This document shows, piece after piece, positions 50,617 through 58,924 of a stretch of 64,000 nt of DNA (position 1 is the stretch's first letter; each line of letters starts with the position of its first letter). The stretch is from positions 847,972 to 911,971 of the forward strand of contig NZ_MRST01000027.1 in assembly GCF_001902145.1 (NCBI RefSeq), in the 5' to 3' direction. The notes under the pieces were generated by a model. The model saw only the letters and a program-made list of their open reading frames with translations. It ran no database searches and had not been told where the DNA came from. Source of the stretch: Pseudomonas fluorescens (GTDB lineage: Bacteria > Pseudomonadota > Gammaproteobacteria > Pseudomonadales > Pseudomonadaceae). The position numbers were made by a program, and so were the translations under genes.

Positions 50617-51765
50617 TTACAACCCCATCTGCTTACTGATGATTTCATTCATCACTTCGCGCGTCCCGCCACCAATCGACAGAATCCGGTTATCGCGATA
50701 AAGCCGCTCCACCAGGCTGCCACGCATATACCCCTGCCCCCCCAGTATCTGCACCGCGCCATACGTCACCCGATCAGCGGTATCGGTAGCCAGGTTCTTG
50801 GCCATGGAAATCTCTTTGATCACACTCTTGCCGGCGGCCATCTTCGCGGCCTGACGATAGGTGAACTCGCGGGAAACCTCCACGGCGGTAGCCATTTCCG
50901 CCAGGCGATGCTTGATTACCTGGAATTTGCCGATGGGTTTGCCGAATGCTTCGCGCTGGGCGGCCCACTGGAGGCTTTCCTCCAAGGCCAGTTGCGCGGT
51001 CATGTTGGCCATCAGGGCCAAGGCCAGGCGCTCGCTCTGAAAGTTGCCCATGATGCAGGCAAAGCCCATGTTCTCGACACCGACAAGATTGCCCACGGGC
51101 ACACGACAATCGTCGAAAAATAACTCGGCGGTGTCCGACGCCCACCAGCCCATCTTCTTCAGTGGCTGGCCGACGGTAAAACCAGGGGTGTCTTTTTCGA
51201 TCAGCAGCAGGCTGATGCCGCCAAAGCCCGGCCCGCCCGTGCGTACGGCCACGGTGTAGAAATCAGCCCGAATGCCGCTGGTGATGAAGGTCTTGGCGCC
51301 GCTCACGCGGTAATGCTCGCCTTCACGTACGGCCCGGGTTTGCAGGTTGGCTACATCTGAGCCGCCGCTGGGCTCGGTGACCGCCAGGGCGATGATTTTC
51401 TCGCCTGCCAGCACTTGCGGTACCACCCGCTCACGCAGCGCTGGCGGCGCCCACTTCACCACGGGCGGCAAGCCGATATCCAGGGAGCCGAGCCCTGCCA
51501 CCACGCCACCGGAGCCGCAGCGCATCAGCTCTTCGCTGGCGGCGACCTTGGCGAACAGATCGCCTTCGTGGCTGCCACCCAGCGTTTCGGGGTAGCCAAT
51601 GCCCAGAATGCCCGCCGCACCAGCCTTGAGGTAGAGCTCGCGGGGAAAGCTTTCCGCTTCCTCCCACTGTTCGATGCCGGGCAACATCTCGCGCTCGACG
51701 AAACGGCGTACGCTGTCGCGGACCAATTGGTGGCTGGGATCGAAGTATTCCTGATAGGCAGACAT
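50617..51765 (-). CDS. Acyl-CoA dehydrogenase
   Basis: A 382-residue flavoprotein. ALAVTEPSGGSDVANLQTRAVREG (about 128-150) is the ACAD signature 1 FAD/substrate region; the C-terminal QILGGQGYMRGSLVERLYRDNRILSIGGGTREVMNEIISKQMG holds signature 2 and the likely region of the catalytic base. It oxidises an acyl-CoA of unknown chain type. The start is ATG at 51765 (MSAYQEYFDPSHQ), with GGAG seven bases upstream; a TTG two codons earlier is poorer. Confidence 0.92.
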   Translation of the reverse strand: MSAYQEYFDPSHQLVRDSVRRFVEREMLPGIEQWEEAESFPRELYLKAGAAGILGIGYPETLGGSHEGDLFAKVAASEELMRCGSGGVVAGLGSLDIGLPPVVKWAPPALRERVVPQVLAGEKIIALAVTEPSGGSDVANLQTRAVREGEHYRVSGAKTFITSGIRADFYTVAVRTGGPGFGGISLLLIEKDTPGFTVGQPLKKMGWWASDTAELFFDDCRVPVGNLVGVENMGFACIMGNFQSERLALALMANMTAQLALEESLQWAAQREAFGKPIGKFQVIKHRLAEMATAVEVSREFTYRQAAKMAAGKSVIKEISMAKNLATDTADRVTYGAVQILGGQGYMRGSLVERLYRDNRILSIGGGTREVMNEIISKQMGL

Positions 51766-51855
51766 CGGCAAGCTCCATGGCGGGATGGAGCGAACTTACC
51801 AAGCGCTTGCTTGGTTATCAAGCCGAATACATTTTTTGCCGTCACACAAAACCAA

Positions 51856-51943
51856 TGTGGGAGCCGGGCTTGCCCGCGATGCCAGCGCCTCGGTCTTTCA
51901 GTTACACCGTGGTGATGCTATCGCAGGCAAGCCAGCTCCCACA
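51856..51943. repeat. REP pair, degenerate right half
   Basis: TGTGGGAGCCGGGCTTGCCC at the left; at the right the partner reads TCGCAGGCAAGCCAGCTCCC with several changes, so the hairpin is imperfect. Confidence 0.8.
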
Positions 51944-51961
51944 TTGGGACTGCAGTGAGTT

Positions 51962-52564
51962 TTAAAGCGCGATCGGTTTGCGACCGGCGAACGAGTGCGC
52001 CAGGGTGCCGCCGTCCACCAATTCCAGCTCGCCACCCAACGGCACGCCATGGGCAATCCGCGAGGTAATCAAGCCTTTGTTGATCAGCAGTTGGGCGATG
52101 TAGTGCGCCGTGGCTTCACCTTCCACCGTCGGGTTGGTCGCCAGGATCACTTCAGTAAAGGTGCCCTGCTCTTCGATCCGCGCCACCAGCTGTGGAATAC
52201 CGATGGCTTCCGGCCCCAGGCCATCGAGCGGCGACAGGTGGCCCTTGAGCACAAAATAACGACCGCGGTAACCGGTCTGCTCAACGGCGTACACATCCAT
52301 CGGCCCCTCCACCACGCACAGCAACGTGTCGTCGCGACGCGGGTCGGCGCATTGCGGGCAGAGTTCTTCTTCGGTAAGGGTGCGGCACTGGCGGCAATGG
52401 CCCACGCCCTCCATGGCCTGGCTCAAGGCCTGGGCCAGGCGGGTGCCGCCGCTGCGATCACGCTCCAGCAGTTGCAGCGCCATGCGCTGGGCAGTTTTCT
52501 GGCCGACGCCGGGCAAAGTGCGCAAGGCGTCGATCAGTTGGCGAATCAGGGGGCTGAAGCTCAT
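51962..52564 (-). CDS. recR: Recombination mediator RecR
   Basis: A 200-residue DNA repair protein. The N-terminal helix-hairpin-helix (LIDALRTLPGVGQKTAQRMALQLLE), the zinc finger CRQCRTLTEEELCPQC and the Toprim domain (LLCVVEGPMDVYAVEQTGYRG) are all present. RecR forms a clamp with RecO and helps RecA loading. ATG at 52564 (MSFSPLIRQL) matches homologs; an upstream TTG is less likely. Normally it follows dnaX-ybaB directly; here another gene intervenes. Confidence 0.95.
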   Translation of the reverse strand: MSFSPLIRQLIDALRTLPGVGQKTAQRMALQLLERDRSGGTRLAQALSQAMEGVGHCRQCRTLTEEELCPQCADPRRDDTLLCVVEGPMDVYAVEQTGYRGRYFVLKGHLSPLDGLGPEAIGIPQLVARIEEQGTFTEVILATNPTVEGEATAHYIAQLLINKGLITSRIAHGVPLGGELELVDGGTLAHSFAGRKPIAL

Positions 52565-52630
52565 GGGCGAAGGGTCCGACAAAACAACGAGACGCGGTTT
52601 ATACCCGCGCCCCGGATTAGCGTCAAATAC

Positions 52631-53665
52631 TCAATCCTGCGCGACGCGCACCACCAACTTGCCGAAGTTGCGCCCTTCGAGCAGGCCGATAAAGGCTTCG
52701 GGCGCCTGCTCCAGGCCGTCGACCACGTCCTCGCGGAACTTGATCTTGCCCTCGCGCACCCAAGGCGCCATGGCACTGAGGAACTCCGGCTGGCGGTCGC
52801 CGTAGTCATCGAACACGATAAAGCCCTGGATGCGCACCCGCTTGGTCAACAAGGTGCGTTGCAAGGCCGGCAAACGGTCAGGGCCGCTGGGCGTTTCATG
52901 GGCGTTATAGCCGGCAATCAACCCGCACAGCGGCACGCGCGCCTTGGGGTTGAGCAAAGGCAGCACGGCATCGAAGACTTTACCGCCGACGTTTTCGAAG
53001 TAAATGTCCACGCCTTTGAAACAGGCCAGGGCCAGCTCATGGGCAAAATCTTCGCTCTTGTGGTCGATACAGGCGTCAAAGCCCAACTCATCCACCACGT
53101 AGCGGCACTTGTCCGCGCCACCGGCAATGCCCACCACGCGCAAGCCCTTGAGCTTGGCCACCTGGCCCACCACCGAGCCCACCGCGCCGGACGCAGCCGC
53201 CACCACCAGGGTTTCCCCGGCCTTTGGCTGGCCGATATCCATCAGGCCCATGTAGGCGGTCATGCCTGGCATGCCCAACACACCCAAGGCCATCGACGGG
53301 CTCGCAAGCCCCTTGGGCAAGGGCATCAGGTTCTTGCCGTCGCAGATGCTGTGGCTCTGCCAGCCGGTGGCGCCGACCACCAGATCGCCCACTTCGAATT
53401 TCGGGTTGCGCGATTGCTCGACACGGCTGACGGCCCCACCGGTCATCACCTCACCGATTTCCACGGGCGCGGCGTAGGACGGCGCGTCACTCATGCGTCC
53501 ACGCATGTAGGGGTCCAGGGACAGGTACAAGGTCTTGAGCAGCACCTGACCGTCTGCCAGATCCGGCAGGCTTACACGTTCCAGGCGGAAGTTTTCCGGC
53601 GTGGGTGCGCCTTGAGGGCGTGAGACCAGAACGATGCGTTGGTTGAGCGTCATTTCTTGAGGCAT
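52631..53665 (-). CDS. CurA/leukotriene B4 dehydrogenase-like NADP reductase
   Basis: A 344-residue MDR-family reductase of the PTGR/CurA type. LDPYMRGRMSD (about 50-60) and GMTAYMGLMDIGQPKAGETLVVAAASGAVGSVVGQVAKLKG (about 130-170) are diagnostic; it has no zinc ligands. Members reduce double bonds of enones with NADPH. ATG at 53665 with GGAG upstream. It sits between ybaB and recR with the ybaB terminator before it, so it has its own transcription. Confidence 0.9.
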   Translation of the reverse strand: MPQEMTLNQRIVLVSRPQGAPTPENFRLERVSLPDLADGQVLLKTLYLSLDPYMRGRMSDAPSYAAPVEIGEVMTGGAVSRVEQSRNPKFEVGDLVVGATGWQSHSICDGKNLMPLPKGLASPSMALGVLGMPGMTAYMGLMDIGQPKAGETLVVAAASGAVGSVVGQVAKLKGLRVVGIAGGADKCRYVVDELGFDACIDHKSEDFAHELALACFKGVDIYFENVGGKVFDAVLPLLNPKARVPLCGLIAGYNAHETPSGPDRLPALQRTLLTKRVRIQGFIVFDDYGDRQPEFLSAMAPWVREGKIKFREDVVDGLEQAPEAFIGLLEGRNFGKLVVRVAQD

Positions 53666-53752
53666 CAGCGGGGCTCCTTTTATCGGTGAACATTCAACGG
53701 TATAGGGTGCAGACCATGGGCAGCGGGCCAGGGTTCGATGTTTCGTGCGCGC

Positions 53753-53781
53753 AAAAAAATGCCAGGCGCGATGCCTGGCAT
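53753..53781 (-). terminator. Intrinsic terminator after ybaB
   Basis: On the minus strand ATGCCAGGC pairs with GCCTGGCAT (53781-53773 and 53767-53759) and runs into TTTTTTT (53759-53753). It ends the dnaX-ybaB transcript before the reductase gene. Confidence 0.92.
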
Positions 53782-53803
53782 TCGAGTCTAGCTAAAGCGT
53801 GTA

Positions 53804-54142
53804 TCAGAACGGCAGTTTCATGCCCGGTGGCAGTTGCATGCCAGCGGTCACGCCGGACATTTTGTCCTGGCTGTTGGCTTCGATCTTGCGCACCGCGTCG
53901 TTGACGGCTGCGGCGAACAGCGCTTCGAGCATTTCCAGGTCATCTTCACCCACGCCCGGCAATACGCTTGGGTCGATGCTGACACGCTTGATGTCGTGAC
54001 GACCGGTCATCACCACGCTGACCATATCGCCACCGGCTTTACCGGTGACTTCGGCGTTGGCCAGCTCTTCCTGCATCTTGGCCATTTTTTCCTGCATCTG
54101 CTGCGCCTGCTTCATCAGGCCGGCCATGCCACCTTTCATCAT
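53804..54142 (-). CDS. ybaB: YbaB/EbfC nucleoid-associated protein
   Basis: A 112-residue protein: KGGMAGLMKQAQQMQEKMAKMQEELANAEVTGKAGGDMVSV followed by helices of the YbaB dimer (SIDPSVLPGVGEDDLEMLEALFAAAVNDAVRKIE). It binds DNA in a nucleoid role. The start MMKGG at 54142 has GAGG nine bases upstream. It follows dnaX by 43 bases on the same strand and is ended by a strong terminator. Confidence 0.95.
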   Translation of the reverse strand: MMKGGMAGLMKQAQQMQEKMAKMQEELANAEVTGKAGGDMVSVVMTGRHDIKRVSIDPSVLPGVGEDDLEMLEALFAAAVNDAVRKIEANSQDKMSGVTAGMQLPPGMKLPF

Positions 54143-54185
54143 GGGAATCACCTCAAAAGTACGTGGATCAATGAGTAGCCCGGTG

Positions 54186-56261
54186 TCATGACGCTTGGGG
54201 CACCGGGGCTTCGACAGGTTCAATAGTATCGTGGCGGACGACCGCACCGAACTGTTGCATCATTTGTAGGATTAGCGGATCTGCGTGGATCGAGTCCTCG
54301 GCCTCGCGCTGGCGGTTAAGGCGCCGACGGGTCGCTGCCTGGGCCGGGGTTTCCTGCTCGGGCTTGATCAGCTCGATGGCGATGGTCAGCGTGCGCCCAT
54401 GGTACTGGTTGAGCGCATCGTTGAGCCGGCGCTGCTGGGTGGCGTTGAACAAGGCGCTATGGGCCGGGTCCAGGTGCAGCAGCCAGTGGTCGCCTTCGAT
54501 GGAAATCAGGGTGCAGTTGGCGGCGATACTGCCGGTCATGCCGGAGATCGGCAATTTCGGAAACAATTCCAGCCATTGCAGGGCCAGGCCGGTAGCCGGG
54601 GCCGCGGCAGGTTCTGCCTCGGGCTCGGGCGCCGGTTCCGCAGTGTGCTCACTGGCCAATTCGTCCAGGTAGCTGTAGGCCGAATCCATGTCCGGCTCGA
54701 TGTAGTCTTCGTCCAGCGGCGGCTCGTCGTCCAGGTCAATGCCGGGGGTGGCGGCGTCGACCTGGGCGACCGTCGGTTCAGGGACCGGCGCCGACACCCA
54801 CTCAGGGGCATCCGGCACCACGCTGTCCGGAGTCGGCGCAGGCATCGGCGTCAGCTCGGGTTGCTCGCCGGTGGTTTCCAGCACGGGCTCCACGGCGGGC
54901 TGTTGCTCGGGCTCTACTTGCGCTTCGACCGGGTCATTCCAGGGCAAGTCGACCACGGGCGCAGGCTCGATGACCGGCTCGGGCTCGACCACAGGTGCGA
55001 CGGCAACTGGCGCGGGTTCGGGCTCAGGTGCCGGCGCAACCGGCTCAGGCACAGCAACCGCAGGCGCTGCAACTACTGGCGCGACAACGGCCGCGCCAGC
55101 CACTGGTTTGGCGGAATCAACTGTGGCCTGGCTGATCCCCACTGGCTTTAGCGGCTGTCTCGGTGCGTCTGCCGAATCTGCCGGCCGGAACGCCAGCATG
55201 CGCAGCAGCACCATTTCAAAGCCACCCCGAGGGTCGGGCGCCAGGGGCAGGTCGCGGCGACCGATCAGGCCCATCTGGTAGTAGAACTGTACGTCTTCGG
55301 CCGGCAACGCCTGGGCCAGGGCCAATACGCGATCGCGGTCGCCATGGCCGTTGTCCACGCCTTCCGGCAGGGCCTGGGCAATGGCGACGCGGTGCAATAC
55401 GTTGAGGATTTCCGAAAGCACGCCATTCCAGTCCGGGCCTTGCTCCGACAGGTGGCGCACCGCTTCGAGCAGCGCCTTGGCGTCACCCTCGATCAGCGCG
55501 TGCAGCACGTCGAACACCTGGCCGTGGTCCAGGGTACCGAGCATGGCGCGCACGTCGGCAGCCATGACCTTGCCCTCACCGAACGCGATGGCCTGGTCGG
55601 TGAGGCTCATGGCATCGCGCATCGAACCATCGGCGGCGCGGCCCAGCAACCACAGCGCGTCGTCTTCGAACGGTACGTTCTCGACGCCCAGCACATGGGT
55701 CAAGTGCTCGACCACACGCTCGGGGGTCATGTTTTTCAGGGAGAACTGCAGGCACCGCGACAAAATCGTTGCCGGAAGTTTCTGCGGGTCGGTGGTGGCC
55801 AGGATGAACTTGACGTAGGGCGGCGGCTCTTCAAGGGTTTTCAACAAGGCGTTGAAGGAGTGGCTGGACAGCATGTGCACTTCGTCGATCAGGTAGACCT
55901 TGAAGCGGCCACGGCTCGGCGCGTACTGCACGTTATCGAGCAGCTCGCGGGTGTCTTCGACCTTGGTGCGGCTCGCGGCGTCGATCTCGATCAGGTCGAC
56001 AAAACGCCCCTCGTCGATCTCGCGACATACCGAACAGGTGCCGCAAGGCGTTGAAGTGATACCGGTTTCACAATTCAGGCACTTGGCGATGATGCGCGCA
56101 ATCGTGGTCTTGCCCACCCCGCGGGTACCGGTGAACAGGTAGGCGTGGTGCAGCCGTTGGCTGTCCAAGGCATTGATCAGAGCCTTGAGCACATGGGTCT
56201 GGCCGACCATTTCGCGGAACGAGCGCGGGCGCCATTTACGTGCAAGAACCTGATAACTCAT
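54186..56261 (-). CDS. dnaX: DNA polymerase III subunits gamma and tau
   Basis: A 691-residue clamp-loader ATPase. Walker A is FTGTRGVGKTTIARI (about 43-57), the zinc site CLNCETGITSTPCGTCSVC (about 64-82), Walker B and SRC follow (LIDEVHMLSSHSFNALLK, LSRCLQFSLK). Residues 370-560 are a long Pro/Ala/Val/Glu-rich linker (PEPVAPAPEPEPAPVAV). The C-terminal tau domain binds the polymerase. No A6-G slippery site is visible near codon 430, so a programmed gamma form is not supported. Confidence 0.95.
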   Translation of the reverse strand: MSYQVLARKWRPRSFREMVGQTHVLKALINALDSQRLHHAYLFTGTRGVGKTTIARIIAKCLNCETGITSTPCGTCSVCREIDEGRFVDLIEIDAASRTKVEDTRELLDNVQYAPSRGRFKVYLIDEVHMLSSHSFNALLKTLEEPPPYVKFILATTDPQKLPATILSRCLQFSLKNMTPERVVEHLTHVLGVENVPFEDDALWLLGRAADGSMRDAMSLTDQAIAFGEGKVMAADVRAMLGTLDHGQVFDVLHALIEGDAKALLEAVRHLSEQGPDWNGVLSEILNVLHRVAIAQALPEGVDNGHGDRDRVLALAQALPAEDVQFYYQMGLIGRRDLPLAPDPRGGFEMVLLRMLAFRPADSADAPRQPLKPVGISQATVDSAKPVAGAAVVAPVVAAPAVAVPEPVAPAPEPEPAPVAVAPVVEPEPVIEPAPVVDLPWNDPVEAQVEPEQQPAVEPVLETTGEQPELTPMPAPTPDSVVPDAPEWVSAPVPEPTVAQVDAATPGIDLDDEPPLDEDYIEPDMDSAYSYLDELASEHTAEPAPEPEAEPAAAPATGLALQWLELFPKLPISGMTGSIAANCTLISIEGDHWLLHLDPAHSALFNATQQRRLNDALNQYHGRTLTIAIELIKPEQETPAQAATRRRLNRQREAEDSIHADPLILQMMQQFGAVVRHDTIEPVEAPVPQAS

Positions 56262-56338
56262 CGAAAACCGTCGCAACTGGGAAGCGGAAGCCGGTAATGC
56301 TAGCGGAGCAAGGGGGAAATTGCATCCGGCACGCTCGT

Positions 56339-57280
56339 CTAATCTGACGAAGCTTGTTCGATTGGCCTCCCAGAGGGCACCTGCGGGCGTTTGGCTGGCA
56401 CCTTTGAGCACCAACGCCCTTCCAGGCTGATAGCGGCGACGCTGGCCAGCACGATCACTGCGCCCAGCATCACCTGCAGGGTGACGTGTTCGCCAAGCAG
56501 CGTGGCGGCCATCAGCATGGCAACCGGTGGAACCAGGTACATCGCCACCGACGCACGACTGACCTCGACGTGCTTCAACACGTAACCCCAAGCCAGATAG
56601 GCCAAGGCACTGGGGAAAATACCCAGCACCAGCACGGCAAGATTCTCCGCCATCGGTGCCTGCACGATGGCGACGGGCAGACCCGGCAGGTTCACGCACA
56701 GCATCAGGGTGCCGGACCACACCATGTAGCAGGCCATCGTCAACGGGCTGTAGCGATGGGCATGATGCCGCTGGATGGCGAAGTACACGCTCCATGAGCA
56801 GGCCGCCAACAAGATCAGCAAACCCCGTGGGTTGATATCGCCTATGCCCTGGTCGCCCCAGATCACCACCACTACGCCAGCCAACCCCAACAGCACGCAG
56901 CCCCAGCGCCAGGCGCTGACCTGCTCCTTCAAGCAGAAAAACGCGATCAACACACTGAACAACGGCGCCGACTGCGCCAACACACTCGACGCTGCCGCCG
57001 TTACCCATTGCTGCCCGTGATTGAGACTGGTGTGGTGCAGGAACACCCCGAAAAAGCCCAGCACCAGCAGCCACGGCAGGTCGCGCAATGGTGGCCGTCC
57101 AATTCCCACCACCCAGGCCACGCCGCCCATGAATACCGACGCGATCAAAAACCGCAGCAGCGCCAATTGGCCGGGGCTATAACTGTGCAGCCCCATGTGT
57201 ACGCCGATGGGCGAATACGCCCAACAGAGAATGACGCTGGCAATGACTAGCGTAAGCTTTAGAGGTGACGGAGTATTCAT
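56339..57280 (-). CDS. EamA/DMT-family transporter
   Basis: A 313-residue ten-helix exporter. Repeat one: SVILCWAYSPIGVHMGLHSYSPGQLALLRFLIASVFMGGVAWVV; SLNHGQQWVTAAASSVLAQSAPLFSVLIAFF is the family's helix 3-4 region; repeat two ends VSRASVAMYLVPPVAMLMAATLLGEHVTLQVMLGAVIV. It is divergent from the LysR gene, a usual regulator-exporter pair. The ATG at 57280 has AGAGGTGACGGAGT nearby. Substrate unknown. Confidence 0.88.
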   Translation of the reverse strand: MNTPSPLKLTLVIASVILCWAYSPIGVHMGLHSYSPGQLALLRFLIASVFMGGVAWVVGIGRPPLRDLPWLLVLGFFGVFLHHTSLNHGQQWVTAAASSVLAQSAPLFSVLIAFFCLKEQVSAWRWGCVLLGLAGVVVVIWGDQGIGDINPRGLLILLAACSWSVYFAIQRHHAHRYSPLTMACYMVWSGTLMLCVNLPGLPVAIVQAPMAENLAVLVLGIFPSALAYLAWGYVLKHVEVSRASVAMYLVPPVAMLMAATLLGEHVTLQVMLGAVIVLASVAAISLEGRWCSKVPAKRPQVPSGRPIEQASSD

Positions 57281-57378
57281 CGACAGCATCCACGCAAAAG
57301 GAATGCCGTCAGTCTTGGTCCAGGCCAGGCATAGGACAATTAAGCGTTTCTGACTTCTGAAATCATTGGAACTGAGCA

Positions 57379-58242
57379 ATGGAACTGGCCCAACTGAAAA
57401 TGGTGCGAGCCGTGGCGCAAACCGGCAGCGTGGCCCAGGCTGCGCTGCAATTGCACTGCGTGCCGTCCAACATCACCACGCGCATCAAGCAGCTGGAAAG
57501 CGAGTTGGGCACGCCGCTGTTTATTCGTGCTGGCCGAGGGCTGGCGATCAGCGCCGCGGGAGAGATCTTCCTGGATTACTGCGAACGTATCCTGGTGTTA
57601 GTGGATGAATCCAAACGCGCGGTGGATGCCAACGCCATTCCGCGTGGCACCTTGCGCATCGGAGCGGTGGAATCCAGTGCCAGCGGGCGCTTGCCACCGT
57701 TGCTGGCGGAATACCACCGGCGTTATCCCGATGTCAGCCTGGAACTGGTCACCGGTGCCTGGGCGCAACTGCTGGACGACCTGCAGCACCACCGCCTGGA
57801 TGTGGCGCTGGTGGCTGCCGGCGGCAAACGCACGAAGCTGGAACAGAGCGTGGTCTACAGCGAGCGCCTGGTGCTGATCGCCAGCGCGTGCAGCGCGCCT
57901 ATCAACAGCGCCGAGGACTTGGCCGGCCGCACCCTGCTGGTGTGGCCGCCGGGCTGCCCTTATCGCGCCGCCCTGGAAAACTGGCTCAAGCCCCATGACA
58001 TCAAGCCAGCGATCGCCAGCTATGCCAGTTGGGGCACGATCATCGGCTGCGTCAGCGCGGGGATTGGCGTGGCGTTGGCACCCGAGGGGATCCTGGCGCG
58101 CTATGAACAGGCCAATCAGTTGGCGTCGTATCGCTTTGAAGCGCTGGCGCCCGTGGACAACCTGTTGTTCTGGCACACGGACACCCAGCGGCACCTGGCG
58201 CGAGATGCGTTCGCCGGGCTACTGCGCGAGACCTTTGGCTGA
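57379..58242 (+). CDS. LysR-family transcriptional regulator
   Basis: A 287-residue LysR protein. The winged helix is MVRAVAQTGSVAQAALQLHCVPSNITTRIKQLESELGTPLF, followed by the effector domain (LRIGAVESSASGRLPPLLAEYHRRYPDVSLELVTG). It resembles regulators of PtxR or YnfL type by eye. It is divergent from the EamA exporter, which it likely controls. The last codon is followed by a TGA that abuts a truncated REP element, suggesting the 3' end has been reshaped by REP insertion or recombination. Confidence 0.92.
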   Translation: MELAQLKMVRAVAQTGSVAQAALQLHCVPSNITTRIKQLESELGTPLFIRAGRGLAISAAGEIFLDYCERILVLVDESKRAVDANAIPRGTLRIGAVESSASGRLPPLLAEYHRRYPDVSLELVTGAWAQLLDDLQHHRLDVALVAAGGKRTKLEQSVVYSERLVLIASACSAPINSAEDLAGRTLLVWPPGCPYRAALENWLKPHDIKPAIASYASWGTIIGCVSAGIGVALAPEGILARYEQANQLASYRFEALAPVDNLLFWHTDTQRHLARDAFAGLLRETFG

Positions 58243-58330
58243 CTTGCTCGCGAAAAACGTCAACGATAACGCGTGTTTCCTGAATGAACGCGGCGCCTGT
58301 GAGTTTTTCGCGAGCAAGCTCACTCCTACA
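58243..58330. repeat. REPIN with truncated left end
   Basis: The left arm is missing its first bases (it starts CTTGCTCGCGAA directly after the LysR TGA stop) while the right arm is complete but for one change (GCAAGCTCACTCCTACA). The break coincides exactly with the LysR gene end. Confidence 0.85.
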
Positions 58331-58332
58331 AC

Positions 58333-58923
58333 TTAGGGCTTGGGCGCAGCCAACCGTGCGTACTGGCCCTGGCTGATCCAGCCCGTGAACGAACGGTCGT
58401 CAGCGTTGATGAATTCCACCTGCGCCCAGCCGTCCTTGAACGCCAGTACCCCCACCACATCCTGCTTGACGATGTAGGGACGCTTTGTCGCTTTGGCGCC
58501 CGGCGTTTTCAGCAGGTAAGCCTTGTCGGCCGACACCGTCACCAAGCCGATCCATTGTTTGCTGGCTGTCTGGCTCAGCTCCAGGCCCGTGGCGATTTCC
58601 GGCATCAGCACGTTGATGCAGCCAGGGTGTTGGCGGCCCTGCTCCACCGTCAGGGTCACCCCGTCGGACGCCGCTGCCACACTGCCTGGGTAGGCAGCGT
58701 CCAGCCAGGTGGTGAGCGCTTCGGGTTTGCCTTGCAGGTAGAACGTGCAACCACGGGCCACACCCTCGCCCATCGACTCCTGGTAGAAACCCTCGACCTG
58801 ATGCCCAGGCGTCACCGCCAGCATCAACCCTTCATATTGGCCTGAATGCAACGCCGCCGAGCCGGCCAACGCGGGCGCCACGGCGCACCACGACAACACT
58901 CCCATCGCCAGATAACGAATCAT
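58333..58923 (-). CDS. Exported partner of the muramidase, candidate immunity protein
   Basis: A 196-residue protein with a signal peptide (MIRYLAMGVLSWCAVAPALA), so periplasmic. The middle region (GQYEGLMLAVTPGHQVEGFYQESMGEGVARGCTFYLQG) reads as a beta-rich domain with two Cys in the mature part, and the C-terminal part (YIVKQDVVGVLAFKDGWAQVEFINADDRSFTGWISQGQYARL) looks like an SH3-like domain. Only one base separates it from the muramidase stop. The position and compartment suit an inhibitor of that enzyme. No family recognised with certainty. Confidence 0.75.
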   Translation of the reverse strand: MIRYLAMGVLSWCAVAPALAGSAALHSGQYEGLMLAVTPGHQVEGFYQESMGEGVARGCTFYLQGKPEALTTWLDAAYPGSVAAASDGVTLTVEQGRQHPGCINVLMPEIATGLELSQTASKQWIGLVTVSADKAYLLKTPGAKATKRPYIVKQDVVGVLAFKDGWAQVEFINADDRSFTGWISQGQYARLAAPKP

Positions 58924-58924
58924 C

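Noticed and set aside
54186..56261. Programmed frameshift in dnaX for the gamma form
   Set aside because: No A6-7 G type slippery run with a following hairpin is visible near codon 430; the only A5 run is near codon 175.
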